A stretch of DNA of 64,000 nucleotides from Megalobrama amblycephala (GCF_018812025.1 NC_063058.1:20390297-20454296); one strand, 5' to 3'. Positions 12,801 to 27,000 are shown, numbered from the stretch's first letter. Notes: generated by a model from the letters alone, not told the origin. Made by a program: numbers and translations.

Positions 12801-13290
12801 GATGTTGAAGTGCTCTCTGACCACCCTGAACCCCACTGTATTAAAATTCAACGGCTTCAACACTATGGAGTGAGTGAGACCTTAAAAATAAAATGAAGGA
12901 ATAAGTTATCAATTTTAATTCATGTTTTAAAATGCAATTCAATTATTTTATAATATGCGCGAGTTGGACCCTGTCCAATGGCACCCTAAACACTCATGGT
13001 CTTCCTTCGAGTCTGCACTTTCATGTCTGTTGCAGAGACCGCTTCAGTGCGGGCTTGGCAAAAGTGTGCATTGAGGGTGCATGTTGACCGTAAAGGGGAT
13101 CGCAAACACCTTTCTGAAACCTAAAATGACAAATGGAACACCCTATGGTCTCATGGATCTAACGGATACATGCACACGGCAGCCATTGTAAGTCCACAAG
13201 ACAGTAATTGCATATGAATGTGCCATTTGGGACAGGGCCTTCATATGCACTCATATGACATCATGCGCATGCGTATTACATGTTCAGTCT
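9816..13290. other. Gene-poor stretch upstream of cald1
   Basis: No recognisable protein-coding exon. Bases 11640-11960 are very AT-rich. At 12720-12869 there is a TATA-like run, a 51-codon ATG-initiated frame and a consensus donor (GTGAGTG at 12870). This could be an upstream untranslated exon of cald1 but has no protein match that I recognise. Otherwise nothing is seen. Confidence 0.4.
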
Positions 13291-13403
13291 CTGGGACCTA
13301 TCGTACAATCGGCGCAATGTGACGCCATGTGCAACGCAAGTGTTTTTTGCTAGTTTCAGCCTGACGCAGTTATCATTTTCACGTTCTGCGCCACGTTGTT
13401 TAA

Positions 13404-14361
13404 AGGTGCCCTAGAACGTTTTTTAAAAAGATGTAATATAAGTCTAAGGTGTCCCCTGAATGTGTCTGTGAAGTTTCAGCTCAAAATACCCCATTTAACT
13501 GCCTATTTTGGGGCATCATTATAAATGAGCCGATTCAGGGTGTGTGGCCCTTTAAATCTCATGCACCACGCCCCAAGAGCTCGCGCATGCCTTAAACAAC
13601 ATAAAAAAAGTTCACACAGCTAATATAACCCTCAAAATGGATCTTTACAAAGTGTTCGTCATGCATGCGGCATGCATGCGTCAGATTATGTGAGTATTGT
13701 ATACTGTTATAATGTTTACATTGATTCTGAATGAATTTAAGGCTATGCTCTGTGGCTAACGGCTAATGCTACACTGTTGGAGAGATTTATAAAGAATGAA
13801 GTTGTGTTTATGCATTATACAGACTGCAAGTGTTTAATAATGAAAATAGCGACGGCTCTTGTCTCCATGAATACAGTAATAAACGATGGTAACTTTAACC
13901 ACATTTAACAGTACATTAGCAACATGCTAACGAAACATTTAGAAAGACAATTTACAAATATCACTAAAAATATCATGTTATCATGGATCATGTCAGTTAT
14001 TATTGCTCCATCTGCCATTTTTCGCTATTGTTCTTGCTTGCTTACCTAGTCTGTTGATTCAGCTGTGCACAGATCCAGACGTTAATACTGGCTGCCCTTG
14101 TCTAATGCCTTTCATAATGTTGGGAACATGGGCTGGCATATGCAAATATTGGGGGCGTACATATTAATGATCCCGACTGTTACGTAACAGTCGGTGTTAT
14201 GTTGAGATTCACCTGTTCTTCAGAGGTCTTTTAAACAAATGAGATTTATATAAGAAGGAGGAAACAATGGAGTTTGAGACTCACTGTATGTCTTTCCATG
14301 TACTGAACTCTTGTTATTTGACTATGCCAAGATAAATTCAATTTTTCATTCGAGGGCACCT
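13404..14361 (-). mobile_element. MITE family A, copy 4
   Basis: A full-length copy in reverse orientation relative to copy 1, flanked by TTAA at 13400-13403 and 14362-14365. The palindrome GACTGTTACGTAACAGTC is intact at 14175-14192. It appears to have inserted into another, unclassified repeat: the CpG-rich sequences on either side (about 13290-13399 and 14366-14510) look like two halves of one element. Confidence 0.85.
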
Positions 14362-14365
14362 TTAA

Positions 14366-16119
14366 ACAGCAAATGCATTTGCGCCCATGGACGCGCTGGT
14401 CTGAAAACAAGGTGTGTTCAGGCACATTGTTGGTGCATTAAAATTTTAAAGCAACTGAAATAGTGCCGTTGACCAACTGAAACTTGGTCTGAAGTCAATG
14501 GCGCAATTTTTTTTTTTGTTATTTAAAGAGCGTGTTAGTAATATGCGCCTATATGTGGGTGCACAACACGTGTACATGCAAAATATTAAAAATAAAAGAA
14601 ATACAATGTAAAAGATTATTATTGTGTGCATAAAGATAAAAATGCTAGGAATCCAGCTTGGCCCGTAGATGGTCTGCTCGTACGCTTTAACTTTGCACAA
14701 GAGCAAATCCGTTTCCTCGCTATAGAAGCGTTTATTTTTACCGCTTGCAAATTCCGCTATGTAAATATCGAATCCGCCATGGCGCAAGCGCAACTGGCTT
14801 TTAAAGGGAACGGAAGATGAGATTCTGATTGGTTTATAGCACATTACACCCAAAACACACCCATTACTTATTAAGAGAATTCCACTCGCCGGGCACGCCA
14901 ACCATTTTTCCCGTCCTTAAACTAGCAAAAGTGGATTCGGACACGCCCTAAGCACACTTTCACCGTGCGCTTTAAACCATGCACTAATATCGTTAAAATA
15001 TGGCCCTGTAAGAGCGAAGTGTTTACAAAGTGAGATCGCCAACTACTGGCCTGGCAGCATAATACAGCATTTTTAGTCATTTTCGCAGATTCGGGGATCA
15101 TTTTAACAATGGTGTTGTCAGTACGTGAAAAAAAAAACAAAGGAAAAACTTTTCCATTTTTAGTACATCATTGTCGTGCAATCATACCCTAAAATTAGTT
15201 GAGGAAAAATACTTTGTATTTGAAAAAATCTTTATATTAATTGACTTTCTATTAATAAATTAATAAAAAAAAAAAAGTGCTTCAGTGTTGATTCATTCTT
15301 TTTCATGAATTGGAATGTGTGCAAAGAATTTTGGGTGATTGTTGGACGCGAAGGTATCCGTGGCATATGCACCCTTAATTTTCGCAAATTCTGTTTGTAG
15401 CCGCTAGTTGTGATAAAACACTGAATTACCAAGTTATCATATATTTAATACCAACAATGAACTGTTTTTTGTTTATATTGGTGAAGGCACTTGGGTCTTG
15501 GCAGATTGCTGTTCAGGAAACTCTTCAGGCACAATATGATTTTTGGCTTTGTCTTTACTGCATCAGTTTTCATTATTTCAGGGAATGTAAGCAAATATGC
15601 ACTGTTTAACTGAAATTTGCCACTTCCTTAGCTCTGTTTAGCAGCTGTTTAGCAATGTGTTGGGCATACAATCAGAAAACATAAAAGCATGATTTATTTG
15701 AATAAAATTATCTCAAAAATGGCCAAAGACTAATAAATGCTATACATCAAGACAGAAAATTATATATGAAAAAAAAAATGTATACAGCACATATATGAAG
15801 CCCCTGCAGATGGCTTATAATTTATTATAAATTATATATAAATGATAATATTTTATGGAGAATAGAAAGTGGGAGATATTCAAATTTTAAATATTATTTC
15901 CATTTGTAAAGAAAATTAGTGGCAAAGTTGAATGTGTGGCAAAGATTGCCTTTCCTGGTAGTTGTTCCAGGGAAACTGGATCAAGAAACTGGAATGTTGT
16001 GGTCTTGGTAAGTTATAAGCCAAACAGCTGACAGAGAAAGTCTTGACTTTGAATTAGAGTGATCAGGACAGTTAAAATCTTTATAAATCCCACAATGTCT
16101 GATTTTTTCTCTCTTTCAG
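14366..16119. other. Sequence between MITE A4 and the first cald1 coding exon
   Basis: Bases 14366-15100 look like the right part of the repeat interrupted by MITE A copy 4 plus CpG-rich flank. Bases 15180-16119 are AT-rich. The short open frames here have no recognisable match. The 3' edge holds the polypyrimidine tract and CAG acceptor at 16119 of the first cald1 coding exon, so at least one untranslated cald1 exon must lie upstream. Confidence 0.4.
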
Positions 16120-16148
16120 TTTGCACCCAAAAAGCTGTGTGAACCATC

Positions 16149-19100
16149 ATGGATGAGGACTTTGATTTCGAGCGTCGCAGAGAGTTACGGAGACAAAAGC
16201 GAGAAGAAATGCAGCGGGAGGCAGAGAAGTAAGTTACACACGTTAATTGACACTCTGCCTTTACCTCTTTTTTTGAAACAATCGATTTCATTATTATCGT
16301 TCATCATTTTTAGATGATGCAATAAAATTCAGATCACTGTCATCCCGATGATGAGTTTAATACTACTTTAAGCCACAGAAGTGCTGTCTGTAATACTCTG
16401 GCCAAGTTGGAGAGGCCTGTGTCTGCATGATCCAAACAACAGTGCCTCTGCTCGCCTCTCTATTCCTTATAAAGGTTGACGTGCTTGTAAATGTCTTTCT
16501 ATGTTTATGGTGCTTTGTTACAGTTGATGGGTCGGTTGAGTAAATCCAGATAATATCTGATTTTAGACAGACGCACATTGGATAGACATTTTTAAAACTG
16601 TGATGGTTTCTTTCGTACAAAGAATGGTTTGACTGGCAGACGGGACGTGCACTTGTTAGTTCAAACCTCAAAGTTTTACCAAAAAACCTAATATAAAGAA
16701 ATTAGAAATGACATTTAAGAAAATAAAGCATATTTTTCTTTAATCATCATTGTTGTAATGCAAAATATTATTTTAAATCTTATTATCATTACTTTTATGA
16801 AAAAGTAATGATATATATATTATTCAATTTTTGGTAACACTTTACAGTAAGGTTCTATAAGTTAACATAAACCAGCAATAAAAAATACTTATTTATTAAT
16901 CTTAGTTAATGTTCATTTCAACATTTAGCAAGCGATCAAAGAACGCTCCCTTTACAATCGCTGGAGCTGTCAATCAAACAGCGCAAATTTATCAATGACT
17001 GACTTCTGGAAAAACTCCCTTTTTAATAAACAAATCTCTTATTTACATTGTGTTTGCACTGTTAGTTATGATGAAAGCATTCGTTAGTGTGCAGAAATCA
17101 AGCTGCAATGACAAGATCACTGCTTTCATGCGCTCAACAACATGTCTGTGATCGGCTACAATGTTCATCACTGCAACCTTTCATGTAACGGGAGTCAATC
17201 TAAATATAATGCCATAGATAAATGTAATGCTATAATCAACACTTTTCACGATTAGTTAACCTTGAGAGCTGTAATAGTAAAAACCTGCTAAAAGTTTTCG
17301 AGAGAGTTCCACTGTTCCACATGTAATATTAGCTATTTCATATGCAAAGATGTTAGCCAATCACAAATGGGCGTTTACACTGAAGTCTCACAAACAGAGC
17401 GTTCAAATCAGAGGGCTAAAATCAGGGTAGGAAAAATGCCTTTTATTTCTAAATTATGACAATTTTTGAAGTAAAAATCATACTAACATTATAGGTGCAC
17501 CCCAGGAAATATAATAAAACAATGCAGTTCATGACCCCTTTAATGGACCTGAGCTAACGTAAACTAACAATGAAGAGATGTATTTTTATTAACTAACATT
17601 AACAAAGATTAATAAATACTGTAACAAATGTATTGCTCATTGAAGTTAATGTTAGGTAATGCATTAATTAACGTTACTATTGGGACCTTATTGTAAGGTG
17701 TTACCATCATTTTCCAATGAGAATCACCTTTAAGAATAATGGCAAATCCAAAAAAAGTAAAACTTCCAGATGTGCTTAATGGTGCAATATGTAATATTTT
17801 CTGTCCGCTAGAGGTCACTAGAGGCCTATTCAAAACAAAGGCGTAGCTTGATGATGCCAAGTATGAGCGCGGAATCCTGGGACATGTGGTCTTCACCTCA
17901 CAGCCGGTGGAAAAGAATCAGGATAGGACTCGGGAAGAAATCATGTTCATGGATGCGATTATCAACGTTACTGTACTATGAAGCAGAGCATGACCAAGTT
18001 TTGTGGGAGCTCAACGAGGCCGCTGGAGCGATTGTTAATGAGAGATGAATGCAACACACGCCGAGAGCAGCGGAACTTTTATTATGCCAGCGACGCCGGC
18101 GCTGCTTCCGCTTTTCCGGTTTTTCTGTTTATCATATTAAATACATTTGAGTGTGTTGAAAATGTTATAACGTGCGTTCGCTCGACGGCTGCTGGGAGAC
18201 ACTTGTTACACACTGCAGTAAGATAGATTGATTTTAGAATATCATATTAAATGCTGGATAGCTTGTGTTGATAAATGACATGCAATTAATTTTAAAACGT
18301 ATTGTATGATGGAGAAAATGCTGTATTACTGTTACTAAAAATAAAGCTGCATCTGATTATGCTATGTTAGCTACTTGACAAAATAGTGTTTTTCTCTGAG
18401 GCGTGGTAAAGTATGGTACTCGCTGTAAATCAAGGAAATTAGATTTAAACAATAAGACTAAATGTGTTGAGCTATATAACAATAATTAGTTTTCTGTCTA
18501 TAAATATATCAAAACAGTTGTTCCCTTTCTTGAGACTCATCCATCTCAATAAAGATTTTCTCCGGGTCATTCCAGCACATATGCATCGAACAGTTTCTGA
18601 GGCCAGACTGAAATATTAAAACATGTAAATATTAAAGCGTCTTTGGTGTTTTTAATGGTTTCTACAAAAAAAACTGGAAACCGAGGGTAACGCAGGTATG
18701 ACGCAATTAACAGGCGACTCCTCACACGTCCCGGAGCTTTGGTTAAAATTGCAATTTTCTCTCAATTTACAAATAGTTGGAAACATTTGGGATATTGTAA
18801 GTACTCAAGTGAACAAAATATGTAACACTTGGCCTAGGGGTTTTTGGATATTTGACTGCAAAATTCTTACATATTGCACCTTTAATGTGACAAGAAAATA
18901 ATTTTACAATGCGAAACATTTTTTTTGTCATAAAATAGGCTTCATTTTAATTTTCTTTATGAAAAATATTATTTTTTTATAATTAATTGTATAATTATTT
19001 CTGAACGGTGACCTGTGAATTTTGTAAAACTGACCTACTTTTCTGTGCAAGATTTTACATGTTGATGATTTCATGTTGCTTGAAGTGTAAACAATGCAAC

Positions 19101-20980
19101 TAACTAAGGAAGAGAAAAGAGAAATAGCATGCTATTGCATTCCTGGTCTTTTGTGCACAATAAATGTCAATTATTCTGTGTTTACACTGGGTTTGTTTAA
19201 ACCAGATTAGATTTATTCATGTGTGTCTGTTTTTATACAAGCCTTCTGTGGAAATTTTTATTTCAGGAACCACTTAAATTGCTATCCAGCATCAAACATC
19301 AATGTTCTTGTGTAATATGAAAAGTATGGATATTTAAAATGGTCATTTAAGGCCTGCAAAACTTTTTTTCTCTTCATATTAATTCTTGAAATACATAAAA
19401 AGTTTGTATTAGAATGGGTAATGTGCGCTGTGGGCTTGGCAGGCCAGGTTTGTTCAGAGTGTTTATAGTTCAAGATGACTTGGCCCACTCAAAGACTGAA
19501 AACTGCAGTTTCTCCATCCCTCTATAACTCCCACTGTCCAGAGCTCCATTTAAGGACTGATCCGCAGATGTGTACTATTGGAGATGACAGATGCTTAACT
19601 GCTCTTTGTGAGAGGTAATACTCATTCCAGAGAACAGATGACAGCATAGCGTTACACATGACTGTCAGCACATTTGATCATATTTTAGCATAGCTTGGAA
19701 TGCAGATGAACAGTTTTGTATTGTTTGTGTAATTGTGGTTAATGGACGGTGTCCTTGGCAAGTCTGCGGAAGATGCTCTAATCATAACATACACTGTTAG
19801 TCTTACACTTTCCATGTTTTCTGCAATTGCAATATTTAGGGTCTAGAAGATTACAGTGTTAACATTGAGTTTTTTTTCTTTTTATACAAAAGTCTTTGAG
19901 ATAAATATTCAGATTAAGAAGGATAAGACTCCCTATTGATTCATTTTAATTTATTAAAAATACATGAAAAATAAATTTCCTATAGAAAGACTGACACTTC
20001 TACGGAAGAGGATTAGGGCCAAGCAATAATAAAAAAATAAAACCATCTCAAGATTAAAGTTGTTAAATTTCGAGAAAAAACTCGTTAAATTTCGAGAAAA
20101 AAAGTCGAAATAAAATGTTGAGAATAAACTCGTTAAATTACAAGAAAAAACTCGTTAAATTACGAGAACAAATTCGTTAAATTATGAGAACAAATTCGTA
20201 ATTTAACTAATTTGTTCTCGTAATTTAAAGACTTTTTTCTCATAATTTAATGAGTTTATTCTCAACATTTTATCTCGACTTTTTTCTTGAAATTTAACGA
20301 CTTTTTTCTCATAATTTAACAAATTTGTTCTCGTAATTTAACAACTTTTTTCTCGTAATTTAATGATTTTATTCTCAACATTTTATCTCGACTTTTTTCT
20401 CGAAATTTAACAACGTTTTTCTCGTAATTTAATGAGTTTATTCTCAACATTTTATCTCGACTTTTTTCTCGAAATTTAACGAGTTTTTTCTCAACATTTA
20501 ACTCGACTTTTTTCTTGAAATTTAACGAGTTTTTTCTCGTAATTTAACGAGTTTATTCTCAACATTTTATCTCGACTTTTTTCTTGAAATTTAACGAGTT
20601 TTTTCTCGTAATTTAACGAGTTTATTCTCAACATTTTATCTCGACTTTTTTCTTGAAATTTAACAAGTTTTTTCTCGTAATTTAACGAGTTTAATCTCAA
20701 CATTTTATTTAGACTTTTTTCTCGAAATTTAACAACTTTAATCTTGAGATGGTTTTATTTTTTTATTATTGCTTGGCCCTAATCCTCTTCTGTACACTTT
20801 TTCTATGATAAGCATGTTTTTAATTTCTTAAAATTAATTTGGATATTTTTTGATAGCATAAAATCAAAAATCACAGCTGTGCTGATATCATAATGTATAA
20901 AAAAAGCCTCATTAAAATAATGAAAGTCTTGAAAAGACATTTTTAAGAGTAATATTTTATTATTATTATATTTTATAATT

Positions 20981-21026
<46 letters not shown>

Positions 21027-24000
21027 CTTTCTAAAGCTACTTTTTGTAATGTCTATTTGATGCTTTTCTCATTTAACACAATAATGACTTTAAATTATCT
21101 TTTAAGGGGTAATTTCAAAAACAAATTTGATGTGCAATTAATTTGCGATTAATTTGATTAATCAGCACATTGTGTAAAAAATTTTAATCGCTTGACAGCC
21201 CTAATTATATACTTATTAAATACTTTTTACCTAGAAAAATATATTTGGAAACATTCCTTTGCTAAAAAAAAATACAAAAAATGGTTAAAACCATATAAAA
21301 TATATATATTCTCTTATTTGTCTTTGACCTGGTGTTCACAGCATATTAAACTATGAGAAAGTAGATTGACAAAAAAAAATCACTTTTAAGTTTCATCAAT
21401 CTGGTCTAAAAAGGAAATCAAACCTTTGCTAAAAATCACTTTCAAATCCAGTCGATACCCAAGCCAAATCCACCACGCCTTACTTAATAAAAGCCTTTCA
21501 TCTGGAGAAATGATGAATTGTGACACTTTCTCCTTTTTCTGTGTGCATGTTAAACTCTGAGTGAGGGCAGTATATTTCTCTTCTGTGTAATCCTTCACTT
21601 CTGCTGCACAATGTCATATTTCAGTCTGGCCTCAGAAACTGTTCGATGCATATGTGCTGGAATGACCCGGAGAAAATCTTTATTGAGATGGATGAGTCTC
21701 AAGAAAGAAACCTCAAGGCATTTCTACCACATCCACTGGCTTTGTAGTGGAGAAAACAAACTTTATTGGAATCATATCTGGAAAAGAAATATTCTTGATG
21801 GAAATTATTGATGCTAAAGAATCTAAACTCCCCCAAATCCCAGCTGCCTGTCATGGTTTCCAGTTCAAAACAGCAACGGAGAGAACACGCATATTTATGT
21901 CAAAGGACGTGATCACGGCACCACCAATAAATCCATTGTGCTTGATTAAACAGCTCACAGATGCGTCAGCATATTTTCTGAATGTGTTTGTTCACTTCAT
22001 TACCACTTCAGAACAATGCCGCCATCATAATTCTGTCCAGTTTAATTTTCAAACATCCAAGTATCTGTCAAAGAAATGGTATGTGGCGTCTAATTCAGTT
22101 ACAGTTTTCAGCATGTGAATTATAAGGATTAATTTTTCATTTACTTTGTGCCACAATGCCAGCGTCTGAAAAGAATTTCATGTTATTGTATCAGTTCTTT
22201 GACATAACACTTTACAAATCATTCACTGATGCATATTTAGATGATGCATAAGGGTGATGTTTTTTCATAGTACATTTTAAAATGACTTGTATTTTGTTCT
22301 TAGAAATAACTTTAACAATGTTGTATTGTAAACTTGTTGAATGTAATATAGATTTTCACTGTAAATTATATTTTTTCTTTTTTTAAAAAATGTAAAATAT
22401 TTCAAACTAATATTGAAATATTATAAATTATAAATAAAACAGAACATAAAATTTATTTTAATTTTAATGTCCTGTTAAATATATTTTTTATTTCTATTTA
22501 TTTTAATTTTAAATTTATATTATTTTTATACAATTTTTACATTCTTTTACCTTTAAAACTATGGATTTCGTTACAGTATAATATTCATAAATTGAATATG
22601 TAGCTGTATGATGTCTTGTTATTAGGCAGAAGCATCTTGTGATCATTACAGATTGACTGTACATGATAATTGTCACGAACTGCTCCGAGACGCAGCTTTT
22701 ATTGGGGCATTCCAGATTTGTAATCCATATAACAGGCAAGGGTCAAAACCACTGGGCAAACAATACAAACAATGACAGAGTACAAGACACAGGCAAACAG
22801 GGAAATCCAGGGATACAAGCAGAAGATCAAAACCATGAGATGGAAAACCAGAAATAATGCTCAGAAATGCAGTGTGACATATACAAGACTTCGCAATGAT
22901 GAGTTAAATTTCCTATAATTGTCTGCCTGGACTCATCAACACTCATTGCATTCAGCTGTTGCTCATTAGCCTCGTTAACTCTATCTATATAAACCCAGTT
23001 AAAGGGTTAGTTCACCCAAAAATGAAAATCCTGTCATTAAGTACTCACCCTCATGTCGTTCTACACCCGTAAGACCTTCATCTTCAGAACACAAATTAAG
23101 ATATTTTTGATAAAATCCGATGGCTCAGTGAGGCCTCTATTGGCAGCAAGATAATTAACACTTTCAGATTCTAAGAAAGCTACTAAAAACATCTTTAAAA
23201 CAGTTCATGTGACTACAGTGGTTTAACTTTAATATTATGAAGCGACGAGAATACATTTGTGTGCCAAAAAAACAAAATAATGACTTTATTCAACAATATC
23301 TAGTGATAGGCAATTTCAAAACACTGCTTTATGAAGCTTCGAAGCTTTATGAATCTTTTGCTTTGAATCAGTGGTTCGGAGCGTGTATCAAACTGCCGAG
23401 TCACGCCCGTGGCACGCCAGTGGTGCACCATTGAAATTTCGAAACACATGTGACGTAACGAAGCCTCGTTTACTGAAATCACGTGACTTTGGCAGTTTGA
23501 TACGCGCTCCGAACCACTATAGATATTGTTGAATAAAGTCGTTATTTTGTTTGTATTTTGTATTTTCGTCGCTTCGTAACATTAAGGTTGAACTACTGTA
23601 GTCACATGAACTGTTTTAAATACACAGGCCTCACTGAGCCATCAGATTTTATGGAATATATCTTAATTTGTGTTCTGAAGATGAACGAAGGTCTTTAATT
23701 TAATTGATTAATTAATGACAGAATTTTTGGGTGAACTAACCCTTTAACCCTTTTTATATAGGCAGAGTTAACAAGGCTAATGAGCAACAGCTGAATGCAA
23801 TGAGTGTTGATGAGTACATGCAGAGAATTGTGGGAAATGTAGTTTATGAGGGAATGATTTGGAGCGCCCTCTGGTGGCTATCAAGGGCTCTCCATCTGGT
23901 GATTGTGACCAGTGTTGCCAAGAATTGGGCTACTTTAACACTGTTTCCGCGTGTTGTTTTTCATTTCCGTGGGTTGAAGCGACCCCATATAACATGATAT

Positions 24001-27000
24001 TTAGCCCCTGGAATGGGGGGAACCCCGACAAAAATGTGGATTTTACCCCCGGGAACGCGATTTTTACTGGCAGACACCCACCCCCCGAAATGCGATTGGG
24101 CTAGTTTTGGGCTAGTTTGGAGTAGCAATTGTGCGGGTTTTGTTGTGAATGCCTGGCAATCCTGATTGTGACAATAATAAATGAACATGAAATATTATGT
24201 GAAATGAAAGAGACCACAGAGTGATATGAGGGACATTAAACTAGCACTGCTATGTATTTTTGACCAGTATATTGCAGAACCCAATTGCACCAACAGTCAC
24301 TACGATCTCTTAGGTTTATGATGCTGTTGGGAAATGCAGCCCTGGTTATCTTTTAAAGGGTTGTCAATACAATGTGCCGAGTCTCTCTGCAGCAGGTAAA
24401 GGAAACTCCACAGACTTTGGAATGTTTTGATTGCTGCTTTTATTCCAGGATTCGGCCATAATATTTCAGTATCTGTCAGGAGTGTGAGTTTTCTCCCTCC
24501 ATCTCTCCTTGCATTTCATCTGCAGCACTGGAGGTCTGAAAGCTATTGTATTCATCCAGAGACACTTCTTACAGAAGATGTACTGTATTCTTCCAAGAAA
24601 ATCACAGATACTCCATCTGACTGTCTTCTTGGATGACCTTTTTCAAATGGAACTCCCTGAGAGGACTGGATTGTTTCGGATTTCCGCTTTTGGTCTCGAG
24701 AAGGAGAAACAAAATTGCGGTCCCTGTTATGGCTTTCTCTCTAGCATCTACAACATCTGCAAATGATTGGGAAGGGAAGTGAAGAGGAGAAGGGGAAAAA
24801 ATAAAACCCATCCTCCATCAATTGGTCATTTCAAGTGCTCTCACTGCCTTATAAACACCAACATGCCATGGCAAACTCAAGCCAGGCTGGAATCACTCAA
24901 CTTCAGCTGCAAGAGGGAGAATTTGAGCCCGACATTGTGGGTGCAACATCTGAGACCGACAATGAGGCAACTCTGAGGGGAAAAAGCATATTTGGCATCT
25001 AAGTTTACAATCTGGCTAATTTACCATGACGCTAGGATGCTAACAAAGCTTTCCCCTCAGATTGCAGTCCAAACCCCTCTCTGTATACTCCCATGCCTCA
25101 AAGATTTCATTACAGCTGAGGTTTTCGGGTCTGACCGGTATCTTAAGCAAGCTGGTAAACCAAACATAAATAAACGCAAGAAGCTGTTTATATGAATCTC
25201 AGGGTCTTAAAAATTGTACAACAAACATTTGTATTGGCATTTCATTGCCATGTTTTTTGACATGTAACATGGATACCACTTAAATGCTGTACATGAATAT
25301 AATAAATATTGTATATTGAAGCACATTTAGAGAATGAAGGCCATGAATTAAAGGTGTCATCGAACGTTTTTTTACAAGATGTAACATAAGTCTAAGGTGT
25401 CCCCTGAATGTGTCTGTGAAGTTTTAGCTCAAAATACCCCATAGATTTTTTTTAATAAATTTTTTTTAACTGCCTATTTTGGGGCATCATTAACTATGCA
25501 CCGATTCATGCTGCGGCCCCTTTAAATCGCGCACTCCCTGCCCCCTCTGAGCTGTCGACTATAATACAGTCAATTTACAAAGTTCACATAGCTAATATAA
25601 CCCTCAAATGGATCTTTACAAGATGTTCGTCATTCATGCTGCTTGCATACATCGATTCCTGTAAGTATAGTATTTATTTGGATGTTTACATTTGATTCTG
25701 AATGAGTTTGATGGTGCTCCGTGGCTAAAGCTAACATTACACACTGTTGGAGAGATTTATAAAGAATGAAGTTGTGTTTATGAATTATACAGACTGCAAG
25801 TGTTTAAAAAATGAAAATAGCGACGGCTCTTGTCTCCGTGAATACAGTAAGAAACGATGGTAACTTTAACCACATTTAACAGTACATTAGCAACATGCTA
25901 ACGAAACATTTAGAAAGACAATTTACAAATATCACTAAAAATATCATGTAATCATGGATCATGTCAGTTATTATCGCTCCATCTGCCATTTTTCACTATT
26001 GTTCTTGCTTGCTTACCTAGTCTGATGATTCAGCTGTGCACAGATCCAGACGTTAATACTGGCTGCCCTTGTGTAATGCCTTGAACATGGGCTGGCATAT
26101 GCAAATACTGGGGGCGTACATATTAATGATCCCGACTGTTACGTAACAGTTGGTGTTATGTTGAGATTCGCCTGCTCTTTGGAGGTCTTTTAAACAAATG
26201 AGATTTATATAAGAAGGAGGAAACAATGGAGTTTAAGACTCACTGTATGTCTTTTCCATGTACTGAACTCTTGTTATTCAACTATGCCAATATAAATTCA
26301 ATATTTAATTCTAGGGCACCTTTAAAAGTTACAAGTGGCATTTCCATGGTAATACAGGGACTTCTGGAAACATTTTACTAGTTTTTTATTTATTTATTTT
26401 ATTTTATTTTTATAATCAATTACAAAATGACTCTTATTTTGTATTTACAAAATTTGTAACAGTAATTTATTGTACAAGTACATATATTGTCTTGTTGAAG
26501 ATAATATAGATTTTCACCTTAAATTATATGCTAATTTATACTTTTTACTTTAAAAAATATTTAATTTTTTTCAGTAATATAAAATATTATAGATAAACAA
26601 CCACACTAAGCATGGCCAATGTTTCAAATAAATAACAAAAAATTTAAATAATACATTTTAATGTATATTAAATAATAAAATGATTAAATTTAAATAATTT
26701 AATAGTAATACTTTTTAACTAGATTTTCTGTGCTATTTATCCACATATGACTCAAAAAAGAATTTCTATTCTTTTAGCTTAAAAATCTGATCATATTATT
26801 TAGTAGACTCCGTGTAGATTCAAGCTCACATTTGGTTGTATAATCATTATTGACTCTTTGGGGTGATGTTTATTTCCCACATGCTCTTTCAGTGCAGAGC
26901 CAAGAAGCAATCATATATCTGTCACTATTGTCTGTCTGCATTCATACTGAAGAATGAGAGTCGTAACTTACATGTCCGTGTCCCACCGCCTCTACAGGAT

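Larger units (their letters stand above)
22671..24173. mobile_element. Probable solo LTR, split by two later insertions
   Basis: The sequence starts TGTCACGAACTGCTCC and ends TTGTGACA, and is flanked by a perfect 5-bp duplication ATAAT (22666-22670 and 24174-24178), as expected for an LTR left by recombination. It contains a MITE at 23003-23743 and a small hAT element at 23910-24164. About 70 bp on each side of the MITE are complementary to each other (about 22928-22995 and 23750-23815), so the LTR itself has a long stem. No retroviral or retrotransposon coding sequence is present. Confidence 0.65.

Noticed and set aside
20491..20703. Repetitive 70-residue frame (NSLNYEKKLVKFQEKS repeated)
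   Set aside because: It is the 69-bp satellite of the fold-back element translated; the period is a multiple of three, which keeps the frame open.
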